A stretch of 64,000 bases of DNA, taken from Microlunatus flavus (GTDB taxonomy: Bacteria > Actinomycetota > Actinomycetes > Propionibacteriales > Propionibacteriaceae). The stretch is from the NCBI RefSeq assembly GCF_900110855.1, contig NZ_FOFA01000005.1:186001-250000 (forward strand), given 5' to 3'. The notes under the pieces are model-generated. The model was not told the DNA's origin. It saw nothing but the letters and a program-made list of their open reading frames with translations, and did no database searches. Made by a program: the position numbers and the translations under genes. Shown here piece after piece: positions 1-8,942 of the stretch (position 1 is its first letter; every line of letters starts with the position of its first letter).

Positions 1-6
1 GGATCG

Positions 7-22
7 AGTGATCCAGATCACG
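7..22. promoter_or_regulatory. CRP-like palindromic site
   Basis: The sequence reads AGTGA, six bases, TCACG, matching the TGTGA-N6-TCACA pattern recognised by CRP/FNR-family regulators of actinobacteria. It ends 15 bases before the ATG of the exported beta-propeller gene. The match is seen directly; binding is inferred. Confidence 0.4.
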
Positions 23-37
23 TTCGAAGGGGAACGC

Positions 38-1123
38 ATGCTCGTACGTACACGCGTCGCGCTGGTCACGGCGACGGCACTGTCCTGCGCCGGTCTGCTC
101 GGGGGGGCTCCCGCGACCGCCGTGGCACCGACGGCGACGGAGACACCGGCCAAGGTGACCGTGGTCGCATCGGGGCTCGAGGGCCCGCGCCAGCTGAGCG
201 CGAAGGACGGCTACCTCTACGTCGCGGAGTCCGACGCCGCCCGGGCGACCCGGGTGCGCCTGTCCAACCGCGCCAAGCGGGTCGTCGTGCGCGACGTCCC
301 CAACGCGCAGGGGGTGACCAAGATCGGGAGCCGCCTCTACCTGGCGGCCGGCGAGACGCCTCCCGACGTCCCCGTGCCGCCCGTGAAGGGCGAGACCAGG
401 CTCTACGTCGCGAAGCCGTTCGCCAAGCCCCGGGTCTTCGCGAACCCGTACGCGTTCGAGCTGAAGTACAACCCGGACAACCAGACCCAGTTCGGTCCCG
501 ACGGCAAGCCGCTCGACGCGATCTCGAACCCGTACTTCCTGATCCCGCGTCGGGGACCCGGGTTCGCGCTCATGGCGGGCGCCGGGGGCAACGACGTGCT
601 CGCGGTGAGCAAGAAGGGCAAGCTCACCCCCTTCTTCGTGCCGTCGGCGATCACCACCGGTGACTGCGCGAAGCAGAAGCAGAACAGCGACGCCGGGCCG
701 AGCTGCGACCCGGTGCCCACCGGGCTGGCCTACGGGCCGAAGAGCCTGCTCTACGTGTCCGGCCTCAGCAGCGAGGTCCCCGGCGAGGGTCGGGTCTACG
801 TGGTCGACAAGAACGGCAAGCTGGTCAAGACGCTGACCGGCTTCGACTCCCCGACCGGCGTCGCGGTGGCCCCGGACGGGACGATCTACGTCTCCGAGGC
901 GCTCGCCGGGTTGGCGGGTCCGCCTCCGATCGACGACACGGTCGGGCGGATCGTCAAGGTCGCTCCGGACGGCAAGCGCACCGTCGCGCAGGTCAGCCAG
1001 CCCACCGGTCTGCTCTGGAGCGGAGGCAAGCTCTACGCGTCGACGCGGGCGCTGTACGGCGCGTTCAACCAGCAGCCGGGCAAGGGCCAGGTCGTCTCGG
1101 TCGACCTCGCCTCCTTCAAGTAG
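38..1123 (+). CDS. Exported ScyD/ScyE-like beta-propeller protein
   Basis: A 361-residue exported protein. The first 30 residues form a signal peptide: Arg residues, a hydrophobic LVTATALSCAGLLGG core, then an AxA-type cleavage site. The rest has repeated YVAES, LYVSG and IYVSEA blades with GP/PTG turns, typical of the ScyD/ScyE (NHL-type beta-propeller) family found in many actinobacteria. A longer reading frame starts at a GTG at 8, but the ATG at 38 has an AAGGGG ribosome site six bases upstream and gives a clean signal peptide. The substrate is unknown; the family name comes from scytonemin clusters and does not imply pigment synthesis. The upstream CRP-like site suggests carbon-dependent control. 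Confidence 0.8.
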   Translation: MLVRTRVALVTATALSCAGLLGGAPATAVAPTATETPAKVTVVASGLEGPRQLSAKDGYLYVAESDAARATRVRLSNRAKRVVVRDVPNAQGVTKIGSRLYLAAGETPPDVPVPPVKGETRLYVAKPFAKPRVFANPYAFELKYNPDNQTQFGPDGKPLDAISNPYFLIPRRGPGFALMAGAGGNDVLAVSKKGKLTPFFVPSAITTGDCAKQKQNSDAGPSCDPVPTGLAYGPKSLLYVSGLSSEVPGEGRVYVVDKNGKLVKTLTGFDSPTGVAVAPDGTIYVSEALAGLAGPPPIDDTVGRIVKVAPDGKRTVAQVSQPTGLLWSGGKLYASTRALYGAFNQQPGKGQVVSVDLASFK

Positions 1124-1454
1124 CCGACCGCTTCGGCGCCTTGCCCCGCCACGCGAGGGAACGGGCGTCGAGCTCACGCAGCAGGGGGTCGCCCTCGACG
1201 AGCAGCCGCTCGCCGAGGGCGACCGCCCCCGCCAGCCGGGCGTCGTCCAGCTGGCGGTAGGCCGCCCCGGCCCGCCGGTCGAGGTGGTCGTACCAGCGCC
1301 CGCCGACCGCGTCGTCGAGCAGGACACGCCCGAAGCAGTGGTTGAGCCGCAACGTCCAGCGACCCTCGCGCGCGGCTGCCGGCAGCGCGTCGTCGACCAG
1401 CTCGCGGTAGCGCCGCAGCAGCGTGTCCCGCGGCCCGCGCTCCTCCTCGCCCAT
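1116..1454 (-). CDS. Conserved actinobacterial hypothetical protein
   Basis: A protein of about 112 residues with no catalytic motif I can name. The LNHCFGRVLLDDAVGG...WYDHLD block and the C-terminal RSLAWRGKAP resemble a conserved actinobacterial family, recalled from memory and sometimes labelled GCN5-related although no acetyltransferase fold is visible. It starts eight bases after the DUF3224 gene, so the two are probably co-transcribed. An upstream in-frame start at 1493 would overlap DUF3224 by 31 bases and is less likely. Its 3' end overlaps that of the convergent propeller gene by a few bases. Confidence 0.6.
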   Translation of the reverse strand: MGEEERGPRDTLLRRYRELVDDALPAAAREGRWTLRLNHCFGRVLLDDAVGGRWYDHLDRRAGAAYRQLDDARLAGAVALGERLLVEGDPLLRELDARSLAWRGKAPKRSAT

Positions 1455-1462
1455 CCGTCCGC

Positions 1463-1879
1463 TCACCCGGGCGTCAGCTCCCAGTCGAACCACACCCGGT
1501 GGGTGCCGTCCTCGTCCACCGTCATCCCGCCGGTGCCGGCGATGTCCGCCAGGTCGCCGGTGCCGCTGCCCCGGGCGATGGTGAAGTGCTCGCCGTAGCG
1601 GTCCTGCCCGTGCGTCGAGGCCGCGTGCAGGAAGACGAACGTCCCCGTCCGGCCGCCGAGACTGCCCTCGAACGACTCGACCGCGACGTACGCGCCCGCG
1701 CCGCCCGGCCCCTGGCCGCCGCTGAACAGGGTCGCCGAGCGACCGTCCACCGCGCCGGCGTACCGCTTCTCCATCGTCGCCACGCCGACCGGCATGGCCG
1801 TCGTCACCGCGATCGGCGGCTCCAGCGCCAGCGGCGTGAACGACACCACCTCGAACGTCCCATCGGACCGCTCAGCCAC
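1463..1879 (-). CDS. DUF3224 domain protein
   Basis: A soluble protein of 138 residues matching the DUF3224 family: an N-terminal GTFEV strand, KRYAGAVDG, the YVAVESFEGSLGGRTGTFVF core, and a C-terminal GTGDLADIAGTGGM block ending YDWEL-like (FDWELTPG). The family has a small beta-barrel related to allene oxide cyclase, and its biochemical role is not established. There is no signal peptide. It is the first gene of a two-gene leftward unit and diverges from the ABC transporter operon. Confidence 0.85.
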   Translation of the reverse strand: MAERSDGTFEVVSFTPLALEPPIAVTTAMPVGVATMEKRYAGAVDGRSATLFSGGQGPGGAGAYVAVESFEGSLGGRTGTFVFLHAASTHGQDRYGEHFTIARGSGTGDLADIAGTGGMTVDEDGTHRVWFDWELTPG

Positions 1880-1946
1880 GGGTCCTCCCCTCGTCAGCGA
1901 CAGCGTGGCAGAGGGTTCCGACAGCTCCCGGCCGGCTCCGGGGCGC

Positions 1947-1975
1947 TGTGAGCCAGGTCACGAGCGGCGTATACC
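1947..1975 (+). promoter_or_regulatory. CRP-like site and -10 box of the ABC operon
   Basis: TGTGA-GCCAGG-TCACG (1947-1962) matches the CRP/FNR-family palindrome, and a TATACC -10-like hexamer follows at 1970-1975. Both lie in the divergent gap 51-79 bases before the first permease. The arrangement would suit activation of sugar uptake; this is inference from sequence. Confidence 0.45.
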
Positions 1976-2025
1976 CTGCGGGCGTCGGGTGGCAGCACCG
2001 TCGCGCCGCTCAGCGAGGAGGCTCG

Positions 2026-3030
2026 ATGACGAGTCCGGCAGCCACGGCGACCGGTCGTGCCGCTCCCCCGCGCGAACGGACCGCACCCGGGACGGCGTCG
2101 TCCGCGCCCCGCTCGAGACGCCGGGCGCGGCAGCGCATGAGCTCCGCCGAACGCCGCCGCCTCCGCACGGGGCTGCTCTTCGTGTCCCCGTGGATCGTCG
2201 GCGTGCTGGCCTTCGTGATCTACCCGCTCGTCTACTCCTTCGTCATCAGCCTGACGCGCTACTCGGGCATGCAGACGCCGACCTTCGTCGGGTTCCAGAA
2301 CTACGTCGCGGCCTTCACCGACCCCCTCGTGCGCACGTCGACGGGCAACACGCTCTTCTACGCCGGGCTCGCCGTGCCGGTCGGCCTCGTCGTCGCCGTG
2401 GTGCTGGCCCTGTGCATGAACCGCAACGTGCGCGAGGTCGCCGTCTACCGCGCCGCGCTCTACGTCCCCTCGCTGGTGCCGGCGTTCGCCCTCGCGTTCA
2501 TCTTCGCGGTCTTCGTGAACCCGCAGTTCGGCCTGGTCAGCCGCCTGCTCGCCCTGACCGGCCGGCAGAACGTGGACCTCCTGCAGGACCCGACGACGGC
2601 CAAGATCGTCATCGTCACGATGGCTCAGCTCGGCGCGGGCAACGCGGCGCTGATCTTCCTCGCCGGCCTGCGGAACATCCCCACCACGCTCTACGAGGCC
2701 GCCCGCGTGGACGGCGCCGGGCGCTGGAAGCAGCTCACGTCGATCACGCTGCCGCTGCTCAGCCCGGCCATCCTGTTCAACCTGATCACCGGCATCAGCG
2801 GCGCGCTGCAGGTCTTCACCGAGGCGTACGTGCTGACCAACGGCAAGGGCGACCCCGACAACGGGACGTTGTTCTACATGCTCTACCTCTACAAGAACGC
2901 CTTCTCCTACGCCTCGCTCGGCTACGCCTGCGCGCTCGCGGTGCTGCTCTTCGTCGCCGGGATGATCTTGTCCCTGCTGGTCTACGTGCTGTCTAGGCGG
3001 CTCGTGCACTACGACGTGGCCGCCGGATGA
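2026..3030 (+). CDS. Sugar ABC transporter permease (MalF type)
   Basis: A 334-residue inner-membrane permease. A charged cytosolic tail of about 45 residues precedes six hydrophobic segments, the first being LLFVSPWIVGVLAFVIYP. The EAA loop that contacts the ATPase reads EAARVDGAGRW near residue 226, followed by LPLLSP, as in carbohydrate (CUT1) permeases. The ATG at 2026 is preceded by a strong GAGGAGG ribosome site; a longer frame from 1948 is rejected for lack of one. It overlaps the next permease by four bases (ATGA). No ATPase gene accompanies the operon, so a shared MsiK-like ATPase elsewhere is likely. Confidence 0.9.
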   Translation: MTSPAATATGRAAPPRERTAPGTASSAPRSRRRARQRMSSAERRRLRTGLLFVSPWIVGVLAFVIYPLVYSFVISLTRYSGMQTPTFVGFQNYVAAFTDPLVRTSTGNTLFYAGLAVPVGLVVAVVLALCMNRNVREVAVYRAALYVPSLVPAFALAFIFAVFVNPQFGLVSRLLALTGRQNVDLLQDPTTAKIVIVTMAQLGAGNAALIFLAGLRNIPTTLYEAARVDGAGRWKQLTSITLPLLSPAILFNLITGISGALQVFTEAYVLTNGKGDPDNGTLFYMLYLYKNAFSYASLGYACALAVLLFVAGMILSLLVYVLSRRLVHYDVAAG

Positions 3031-3962
3031 CCGCCGTCCTGGACCCGCGCGCCACCGCAGGGCCCGAACCGGCGCCGTCCGGAAGGTCGCGGCTGCGCCC
3101 GAGCCGGTCGACGGGCCGCGCGCCGGACGGGAGCACGTACGGCGGCTGGTCGGCGGTGCTCGTGCGCGTGGTGATGATCGCGCTCTGCCTGCTGTTCCTG
3201 CTGCCGCTCTACTGGATGGTCGCGAGCTCGCTCAAGACCAACGAGGAGATGGCGACCTACCCGCCGTCGTGGTGGCCGGCGGTCCCCCAGCTCGGCAACT
3301 ACACCGACGCGGTCAGCACGTTCCCGTTCTGGACGATGTTCGCGAACTCGGTGATCATCACCGTCGCCTCGGTGGTGTTCGCGGTCGTGTCGAACTTCCT
3401 CGTCGCGTACGGCTTCGCGTGCGTCGAGTGGCCGGGGCGGGACAAGCTCTTCTACGTCGTGCTCGCCACCCTGTTCCTGCCGTTCCCGGTGACGCTGATC
3501 CCGATGTTCGACCTGTTCGCCAACCTCGGCTGGGTCAACACCTACCTGCCGCTGATCGTGCCGCACCTGTTCGCGTCGGCGTTCTACACGTTCCTGCTGC
3601 GCCAGTTCCTGCTGCAGGTGCCGAAGGACATGCTCGACGCCGCCCGGGTCGACGGGGCCGGCGAGTGGCGGATCGCCTGGCGCCTCGTCTTCCCCTCCGC
3701 GCTGCCCGCGCTGACCGCGGTCGCGATCTTCTCCGCCGTCGCGGCCTGGAACGACTTCCTCGGGCCGCTGGTCTACCTGCAGGACACCAAGGTGCAGACG
3801 CTGTCGGTCGGGCTGCAGTACTTCCGCTCCACCCAGACCGAGGACCTGCAGTACAACCAGCTGATGGCGGCGTCGGTGCTCGTCGTCATCCCGCTGGTGG
3901 TCCTGTTCTTCGTCTTCCAGCGCTACTTCCTGCGCGGGATCTCGCTGGGAGGGTTCAAGTGA
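3027..3962 (+). CDS. Sugar ABC transporter permease (MalG type)
   Basis: A 311-residue partner permease. After a Pro/Arg-rich N-terminus it has six membrane segments (first: VVMIALCLLFLLPLYWM). The EAA loop is DAARVDGAGEW near residue 204, followed by LVFPSALPAL, and the C-terminus FQRYFLRGISLGGFK is typical of the MalG/CUT1 family. The start codon overlaps the previous stop (ATGA) and its own stop overlaps the next gene's GTG, so the three genes are translationally coupled. Confidence 0.92.
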   Translation: MTAVLDPRATAGPEPAPSGRSRLRPSRSTGRAPDGSTYGGWSAVLVRVVMIALCLLFLLPLYWMVASSLKTNEEMATYPPSWWPAVPQLGNYTDAVSTFPFWTMFANSVIITVASVVFAVVSNFLVAYGFACVEWPGRDKLFYVVLATLFLPFPVTLIPMFDLFANLGWVNTYLPLIVPHLFASAFYTFLLRQFLLQVPKDMLDAARVDGAGEWRIAWRLVFPSALPALTAVAIFSAVAAWNDFLGPLVYLQDTKVQTLSVGLQYFRSTQTEDLQYNQLMAASVLVVIPLVVLFFVFQRYFLRGISLGGFK

Positions 3963-5326
3963 GCGGCGTGACCGTCAGCCGGCGCCGCTTCCTCGGTGGC
4001 GCCGCCGCGCTCGGGACCGCCGCGGGCCTCGGCGGGCTGGCCGGCTGCAGCCGGGGCGAAAGGCCCGCCGACGAGCTGCTGCTGTGGGGCGTCAGCGGCG
4101 ACCAGGTGCCCAACCAGCAGAAGGTGCTCGACGGCTTCACCGCCGCGCACCCGGGCGTGAAGGTCGTCGCGCGGAGCGTCCCGAGCGCCGTCGACGGTGA
4201 CGCGACCCCGGTGATCACCGCCGTCCGGGGCGGCGACGCGCCCGACGTCTGGTACATGGACCGCTTCACCGGCGCGCAGTACGCGGCGATCGGGCTGCTC
4301 GAGCCGATCGACGACCTGATCAAGGAGTTCGGCGACGAGGGCATCACCGACGACTACCTGCGCTTCGGGGTGAACGAGCTGACCTACCAGGGCCGGCTCT
4401 ACGGGCTGCCGGTCGGGACCGACGTCCGCGCGCTGTACTACAACAAGACGCTGCTGCGTGACGCCGGCGTCGACCTCGACGAGCTCGACCCGAAGAACGG
4501 TCCGCTCACCGTCGAGCGCGTCTTCGAGCTCAGCGGCAAGGTCACCAAGAAGGACGCGCGCGGCAACTACACGCAGATGGGGCTGGTGCCCTGGCTCGAC
4601 CAGGGCTGGGGCTACACCTGGTCGATCGGCACCGGCGCCGTCTACTTCGACGACCGTGCGTGCGGCCTGGACCTGACCGCCGCGCCGGTCGTGGCGGCGT
4701 TCCAGATGCTCGCCGACTGGGGCCGCGACGCCGGGCACAGCCAGGTCAACGCGTTCACGAACTCCTACCAGCCGCCGACGAACGCGGCCCCCTCCCAGAG
4801 CGCCTTCCTCGCGGGCAAGACGGCCTTCACGGTGCAGACCTCGACGACCGTGTTCGGCCTGAAGAAGTACGCGCCCGACCTGGAGTACGGCTTCACGTTC
4901 CTGCCCGTGCAGAAGGCCGGCGACCAGCCGTACACGTGGTCCGGCGGCTTCTCGGTCGTCGCCCCCAAGGGGTCGCGGATGACCCGCGAGGTGTGGGAGC
5001 TGATGAAGTTCTACGGCGGCAAGCCGGGCCAGCAGATCTTCTCCCCCGCGACGAAGTCGCTGCCGACGCTCAAGTCCCTCTTCGACGAGCGGTCGCTGGC
5101 CGACATGAAGCCGTTCATCGACCAGCTCGAGTACTCCACGTCGCGACCCCCGATCCCGGTCAGCTCGCTGTGGTGGGACGCGCTGGTCCAGGTCCACAGC
5201 GCGATGAAGATCGGTTCGCAGACCCCGGCCTCGGCGCTCGAGCGCGCGCAGGCACGGGTGGGCCCGCAGATGGAGGCGTACTGCCCCTTCACCATGCCCG
5301 AGGGCTACGGCCAGAAGGGCCTCTAG
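3959..5326 (+). CDS. Sugar-binding lipoprotein of ABC transporter (Tat type)
   Basis: A 455-residue extracellular solute-binding protein of the carbohydrate family. The N-terminus SRRRFLGGAAALG is a twin-arginine motif and LAGC is a lipobox, so it is probably exported folded and lipid-anchored. The mature part shows LLLWGVSGD, FTAAHPGVKV, DVWYMDRFTGAQYA and GLPVGTDVRALYYNK, typical of binding proteins for sugars. The GTG at 3959 lies five bases after GGGAGGG and overlaps the permease stop by four bases; GTG 3968 is an alternative. The specific sugar cannot be read from sequence. Confidence 0.88.
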   Translation: MSGVTVSRRRFLGGAAALGTAAGLGGLAGCSRGERPADELLLWGVSGDQVPNQQKVLDGFTAAHPGVKVVARSVPSAVDGDATPVITAVRGGDAPDVWYMDRFTGAQYAAIGLLEPIDDLIKEFGDEGITDDYLRFGVNELTYQGRLYGLPVGTDVRALYYNKTLLRDAGVDLDELDPKNGPLTVERVFELSGKVTKKDARGNYTQMGLVPWLDQGWGYTWSIGTGAVYFDDRACGLDLTAAPVVAAFQMLADWGRDAGHSQVNAFTNSYQPPTNAAPSQSAFLAGKTAFTVQTSTTVFGLKKYAPDLEYGFTFLPVQKAGDQPYTWSGGFSVVAPKGSRMTREVWELMKFYGGKPGQQIFSPATKSLPTLKSLFDERSLADMKPFIDQLEYSTSRPPIPVSSLWWDALVQVHSAMKIGSQTPASALERAQARVGPQMEAYCPFTMPEGYGQKGL

Positions 5327-5403
5327 CCGACCTCGAGGCCGGGCGTCCCCGGGCCCTAGAGTGGCTCGCGAGAGGCCGAGACGCCGAGGCTGCAGGAGGA
5401 ACC

Positions 5404-6768
5404 GTGTCCGTGACCGACGACCAGGCTGGTCAGCAGACGACGCTCGGCGGGCCCGGGCTCCCCCAGGAGCGTCGGCTCGTCACGAGCATCCCCGGACCGC
5501 GCTCGCTGGAGCTCGCCGACCGGCGCAAGGCCGCCGTCGCGAGCGGAGTCAGCTCCTCCATGCCCGTGTACGCCGTCGCCGCCGGCGGGGGCGTCCTGGT
5601 CGACGTGGACGGCAACTCGCTGATCGACCTCGGGTCCGGCATCGCCGTGACCACGGTCGGCAACGCCGACCCGGCCGTGGCCGCCGCCGTCGCGGCGCAG
5701 GCCGTCCAGCTGACGCACACGTGCTTCACGATCACGCCGTACGAGGGCTACGTCGAGGTGGCCGAACGGCTCAACCGCCTGACGCCGGGCGACCACGCCA
5801 AGCGGAGCGCGCTGTTCAGCTCCGGCGCCGAGGCCGTGGAGAACGCGATCAAGATCGCGCGCCACCACACGGGGCGCACGGCCGTCGTGGCCTTCGACCA
5901 CGCCTACCACGGCCGGACCAACCTCACCATGGCGCTGACGGCCAAGTCGATGCCGTACAAGGCCGGGTTCGGGCCGTTCGCGAGCGAGGTCTACCGCGCG
6001 CCGATGTCGTACCCCTACCGCGACGGCCTGTCCGGCCCGGAAGCGGCGAAGCGGGCGATCACGGTGATCGAGAAGCAGGTCGGCGCCGCCGACCTCGCCG
6101 CGGTGATCATCGAGCCGGTCCAGGGCGAGGGCGGGTTCGTGGTCCCGGCCGAGGGCTTCCTGCCCGCGCTGCAGGCCTGGTGCAACGCCAACGGCGTGGT
6201 GTTCGTGGTCGACGAGATCCAGTCGGGCTTCGCCCGCACCGGCGACCTCTTCGCCAGCGAGCACGAGGGCGTCGTCCCCGACCTGATCACCACGGCCAAG
6301 GGCATCGCGGGTGGCATGCCGCTCTCCGCCGTCACCGGCCGCGCCGAGATCATGGACGCCCCGCACGCCGGCGGCCTCGGCGGCACGTACGCCGGCAACC
6401 CGGTCGCGTGCGCCGCGGCGCTGGCGGCGCTGGACCACTTCGAGCACGACGGCCTCGTCGAGCGGGCCCGCGAGATCGGCACCCTGCTGGTCGACCGGCT
6501 GCACGCCGCCCAGGCGGCCGACCCGCGGATCGGCGACGTCCGCGGCCGGGGCGCCATGGTCGCGATCGAGCTGGTCGACCCCGCCACGGGCGAGCCGGAC
6601 GCCGCGCTCACGGCCGCGGTGGCCCGCCGGGCGGCGGACGAGGGCGTGATCGTGCTGACGTGCGGGACGTACGGCAACGTCATCCGCCTGCTCCCCCCGC
6701 TCGCCATCGGCGACGACCTGCTGTCCGAGGGCCTCGACGTGCTGCTCGGCGCGCTGTCCGCGTCCTGA
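5404..6768 (+). CDS. gabT: 4-aminobutyrate aminotransferase
   Basis: A PLP-dependent class III aminotransferase of about 454 residues, transferring the amino group of GABA to 2-oxoglutarate to give succinate semialdehyde. Visible motifs: FSSGAEAVENAIKIAR for cofactor phosphate, VVDEIQSGFARTG (Asp near 270) and TTAKGIAGGMPLSAV (Schiff-base Lys near 299), then GGTYAGNPVACAAAL. The opening EIQ/YAGNPVAC signature favours GabT over ornithine or acetylornithine enzymes. GTG 5404 lies four bases after AGGAGG; GTG 5410 is an in-frame alternative with more usual spacing. It opens the GABA/polyamine block; a gabD gene is not visible nearby. Confidence 0.9.
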   Translation: MSVTDDQAGQQTTLGGPGLPQERRLVTSIPGPRSLELADRRKAAVASGVSSSMPVYAVAAGGGVLVDVDGNSLIDLGSGIAVTTVGNADPAVAAAVAAQAVQLTHTCFTITPYEGYVEVAERLNRLTPGDHAKRSALFSSGAEAVENAIKIARHHTGRTAVVAFDHAYHGRTNLTMALTAKSMPYKAGFGPFASEVYRAPMSYPYRDGLSGPEAAKRAITVIEKQVGAADLAAVIIEPVQGEGGFVVPAEGFLPALQAWCNANGVVFVVDEIQSGFARTGDLFASEHEGVVPDLITTAKGIAGGMPLSAVTGRAEIMDAPHAGGLGGTYAGNPVACAAALAALDHFEHDGLVERAREIGTLLVDRLHAAQAADPRIGDVRGRGAMVAIELVDPATGEPDAALTAAVARRAADEGVIVLTCGTYGNVIRLLPPLAIGDDLLSEGLDVLLGALSAS

Positions 6769-6855
6769 CGTCGAGAAGTGGGCGGCGGTTCCGTCTCCCC
6801 ACCGAGCGGGCCGTCCGGCGCGCTCGGTGACGCTCGACCAGAGAAGGTGGCTCCC

Positions 6856-7251
6856 GTGCAGATGAAGCTCGAGCTCGTGCAGGTCCCGGCCAGCGACGTG
6901 GACCGGTCGTTGGCCTTCTACCGCGACGGGCTGGGGTTCGCCCTCGACGTCGACGTCACCCCGATGGAGGGCATGCGCGTCGTGCAGCTCACCCCGCCGG
7001 GGTCGGCGTGCTCGATCCTGCTCGGCACGGGGATGGGCGAGGCGTCGTCGATGCCGCCGGGCACCCAGAAGGCCCTGCACCTGGTCGTCGCCGACATCCA
7101 GGCGGCGCGCCAGGAGCTCGTCGACCGCGGCGTCGAGGTCGCCGAGGTCGTCGACGTCGGCGGCGGGGTGCTGTACGCGTGGTTCAGCGACCCCGACGGC
7201 AACTCCCTCGCCCTGCAGGAGATGCCCTGGCGCACGGGCGAGAGCTTCTAG
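6856..7251 (+). CDS. VOC/glyoxalase superfamily protein
   Basis: A protein of 131 residues with one vicinal-oxygen-chelate fold: VPASDVDRSLAFYRDGLGF at the N-terminus, VVQLTPPGSACSILLG in the middle, LHLVVADIQAARQEL and the closing WFSDPDGNSLALQEM. These elements fit the glyoxalase/bleomycin-resistance/dioxygenase superfamily. Substrate is unknown. GTG 6856 follows GAGAAGG with eight-base spacing; ATG 6862 is also possible. It follows gabT by 87 bases and may be co-transcribed, but no functional link to GABA is evident. Confidence 0.82.
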   Translation: MQMKLELVQVPASDVDRSLAFYRDGLGFALDVDVTPMEGMRVVQLTPPGSACSILLGTGMGEASSMPPGTQKALHLVVADIQAARQELVDRGVEVAEVVDVGGGVLYAWFSDPDGNSLALQEMPWRTGESF

Positions 7252-7254
7252 CCA

Positions 7255-7430
7255 GAACGCTCCCTGAGCAGCAGGAACGCTCCCTGAGCCTGTCGAAGGG
7301 CCCGGAACGGGTTGGCGTCTGCCTTCGCAGAAGAACGCCAACCTTCTCGAGGCCCTTCGACAGGCTCAGGGAGCGTCCCGCGCGTCGACCTGTTCGAGGC
7401 CCCCTTCGACAGGCTCAGGGAGCGTTCCAT
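7255..7430. repeat. Dispersed inverted-repeat element, locus 1
   Basis: Three full units of a CGCTCCCTGAGCCTGTCGAAGGG-type sequence, plus a 16-base partial. One unit (7274-7302) runs forward; two (7351-7379 and 7398-7428) run in reverse, so the region can fold into a large hairpin. Inside the loop a second inverted repeat, GTTGGCGT (7311-7318) with ACGCCAAC (7335-7342), strengthens it. It separates the convergent VOC and aminotransferase genes and may act as a bidirectional terminator or a REP-like element. Confidence 0.85.
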
Positions 7431-7459
7431 CCGCTCGACGAGCTCAGGGCGCGTACCCC

Positions 7460-8878
7460 CTAGATCAGCGCCCAGGCGCGGGTGAGGACGTCGCGCAGGA
7501 TCGACTCCATCTCGTCGAACTGCTCCTGGCCGCAGACCAGCGGCGGGGCGAGCTGGATGACGGGGTCGCCGCGGTCGTCGGCGCGGCAGTAGAGGCCGGC
7601 CTCGAACAGCGCGCCGGACAGGAACCCGCGCAGCATCCGCTCGCTCTCGTCGGCGTCGAACGTCTCCTTGGTCGTCTTGTCCTTCACGAGCTCGATGCCG
7701 TAGAAGAAGCCCTCGCCGCGGACGTCGCCGACGATCGGCAGGTCGAGCAGACGCTCGAGTGTCCGGCGGAAGGCCGGACCCTGCTCGTGCACGTGGTCGT
7801 TGAGGCGCTCGGACTCGAAGACGTCGAGGTTGGCCATCGCGACCGCCGCCGAGACCGGGTGCCCGCCGAACGTGTAGCCGTGGCTGAAGCTCGTCGTCCC
7901 GTGCGCGAACGGCTCGAAGAGCCGGTCGCTCGCGATCATGGCCCCGATGGGCGAGTAGCCCGAGGTCATGCCCTTGGCGCAGGTGATGATGTCGGGCACG
8001 TAGCCGAAGTCGTCGCAGGCGAACATCGACCCGATCCGCCCGAACGCGCAGATCACCTCGTCGGAGACCAGCAGCACGTCGTGCTCGTCGCAGATCTCGC
8101 GGACCCGCTCGAAGTAGCCGGGCGGCGGCGGGAAGCAGCCGCCGGAGTTCTGGACCGGCTCCAGGAACACGGCCGCGACGGTGTCGGCGCCCTCGAAGAG
8201 GATCGCCTCCTCGATCCGGTCGGCGGCCCAGCGCCCGAACGCCTTGCCGTCGCCCGCGTACAGGTCGGGCGCGCGGTAGGCGTTGGTGTTCGGCACCCGG
8301 AACGTGCCCGGCACGAGCGGCTCGTAGACGGCCTTCAGCGCCGGGATGCCGGTGATCGACAGCGCGCCCTGGGTGGTGCCGTGGTAGGCGACGGAGCGCG
8401 AGATGACCTTGGTCTTGCCGGGCTTGCCCGTCAGCTTGAAGTACTGCTTGGCGAGCTTCCAGGCGCTCTCGACCGCCTCGCCGCCGCCGGTGGTGAAGAA
8501 GACGCGGTTCAGGTCGCCGGGCGCCAGGTGGGCGAGCCGCTCGGCCAGGTCGATCGCGGCGGGGTGCGCGTAGGACCAGAGCGGGAAGAACGCGAGGTCG
8601 GCCGCCTGCTTGGCGGCCGCCTCGGCGAGCTCGTGGCGCCCGTGGCCGGCCTGGACGACGAACAGCCCGGCGAGGCCGTCGAGGTAGCGCCGTCCGCGGT
8701 CGTCCCAGACGTACGCCCCCTCGCCGCGCACGATGATCGGGACCTCGTGGCCCTCGCCGTACGCCGACTCGCGGGTGAAGTGCTTCCACAGGTGCTTGCG
8801 GGCGGCGAGCCCGCGGTCCGTGCCGCGGGGCGTCGTGCTCGCCGCGCCCTGGGTGGCTTCCTGCGGGGTGGTGGTCAT
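7460..8878 (-). CDS. Class III aminotransferase, probable polyamine/omega-amino acid type
   Basis: A 472-residue PLP enzyme. Motifs: FFTTGGGEAVESAWKLAKQY, YHGTTQGALS, VSDEVICAFGRIGSMFA (Asp near 271), and IITCAKGMTSGYSPIGA (Schiff-base Lys near 301), then HGYTFGGHPVSAAVA. This pattern belongs to the taurine/putrescine/beta-alanine-pyruvate aminotransferase group. With an Lrp regulator, an APC permease and an aldehyde dehydrogenase nearby, putrescine or a related diamine is the likely amino donor; that is inferred from context. It is the last gene of a leftward unit, 64 bases after the Lrp gene. Confidence 0.82.
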   Translation of the reverse strand: MTTTPQEATQGAASTTPRGTDRGLAARKHLWKHFTRESAYGEGHEVPIIVRGEGAYVWDDRGRRYLDGLAGLFVVQAGHGRHELAEAAAKQAADLAFFPLWSYAHPAAIDLAERLAHLAPGDLNRVFFTTGGGEAVESAWKLAKQYFKLTGKPGKTKVISRSVAYHGTTQGALSITGIPALKAVYEPLVPGTFRVPNTNAYRAPDLYAGDGKAFGRWAADRIEEAILFEGADTVAAVFLEPVQNSGGCFPPPPGYFERVREICDEHDVLLVSDEVICAFGRIGSMFACDDFGYVPDIITCAKGMTSGYSPIGAMIASDRLFEPFAHGTTSFSHGYTFGGHPVSAAVAMANLDVFESERLNDHVHEQGPAFRRTLERLLDLPIVGDVRGEGFFYGIELVKDKTTKETFDADESERMLRGFLSGALFEAGLYCRADDRGDPVIQLAPPLVCGQEQFDEMESILRDVLTRAWALI

Positions 8879-8942
8879 GCCGTGCTCCTTGCCGTGGTGC
8901 TCAGAGGTTCTTCGGGTGGGTCCGTGGGCCGGGTCACGCGCC

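Noticed and set aside
1916-2025. A riboswitch before the ABC operon
   Set aside because: The region is explained by a CRP-like site, a -10 box and a ribosome site; no conserved aptamer pattern is visible.
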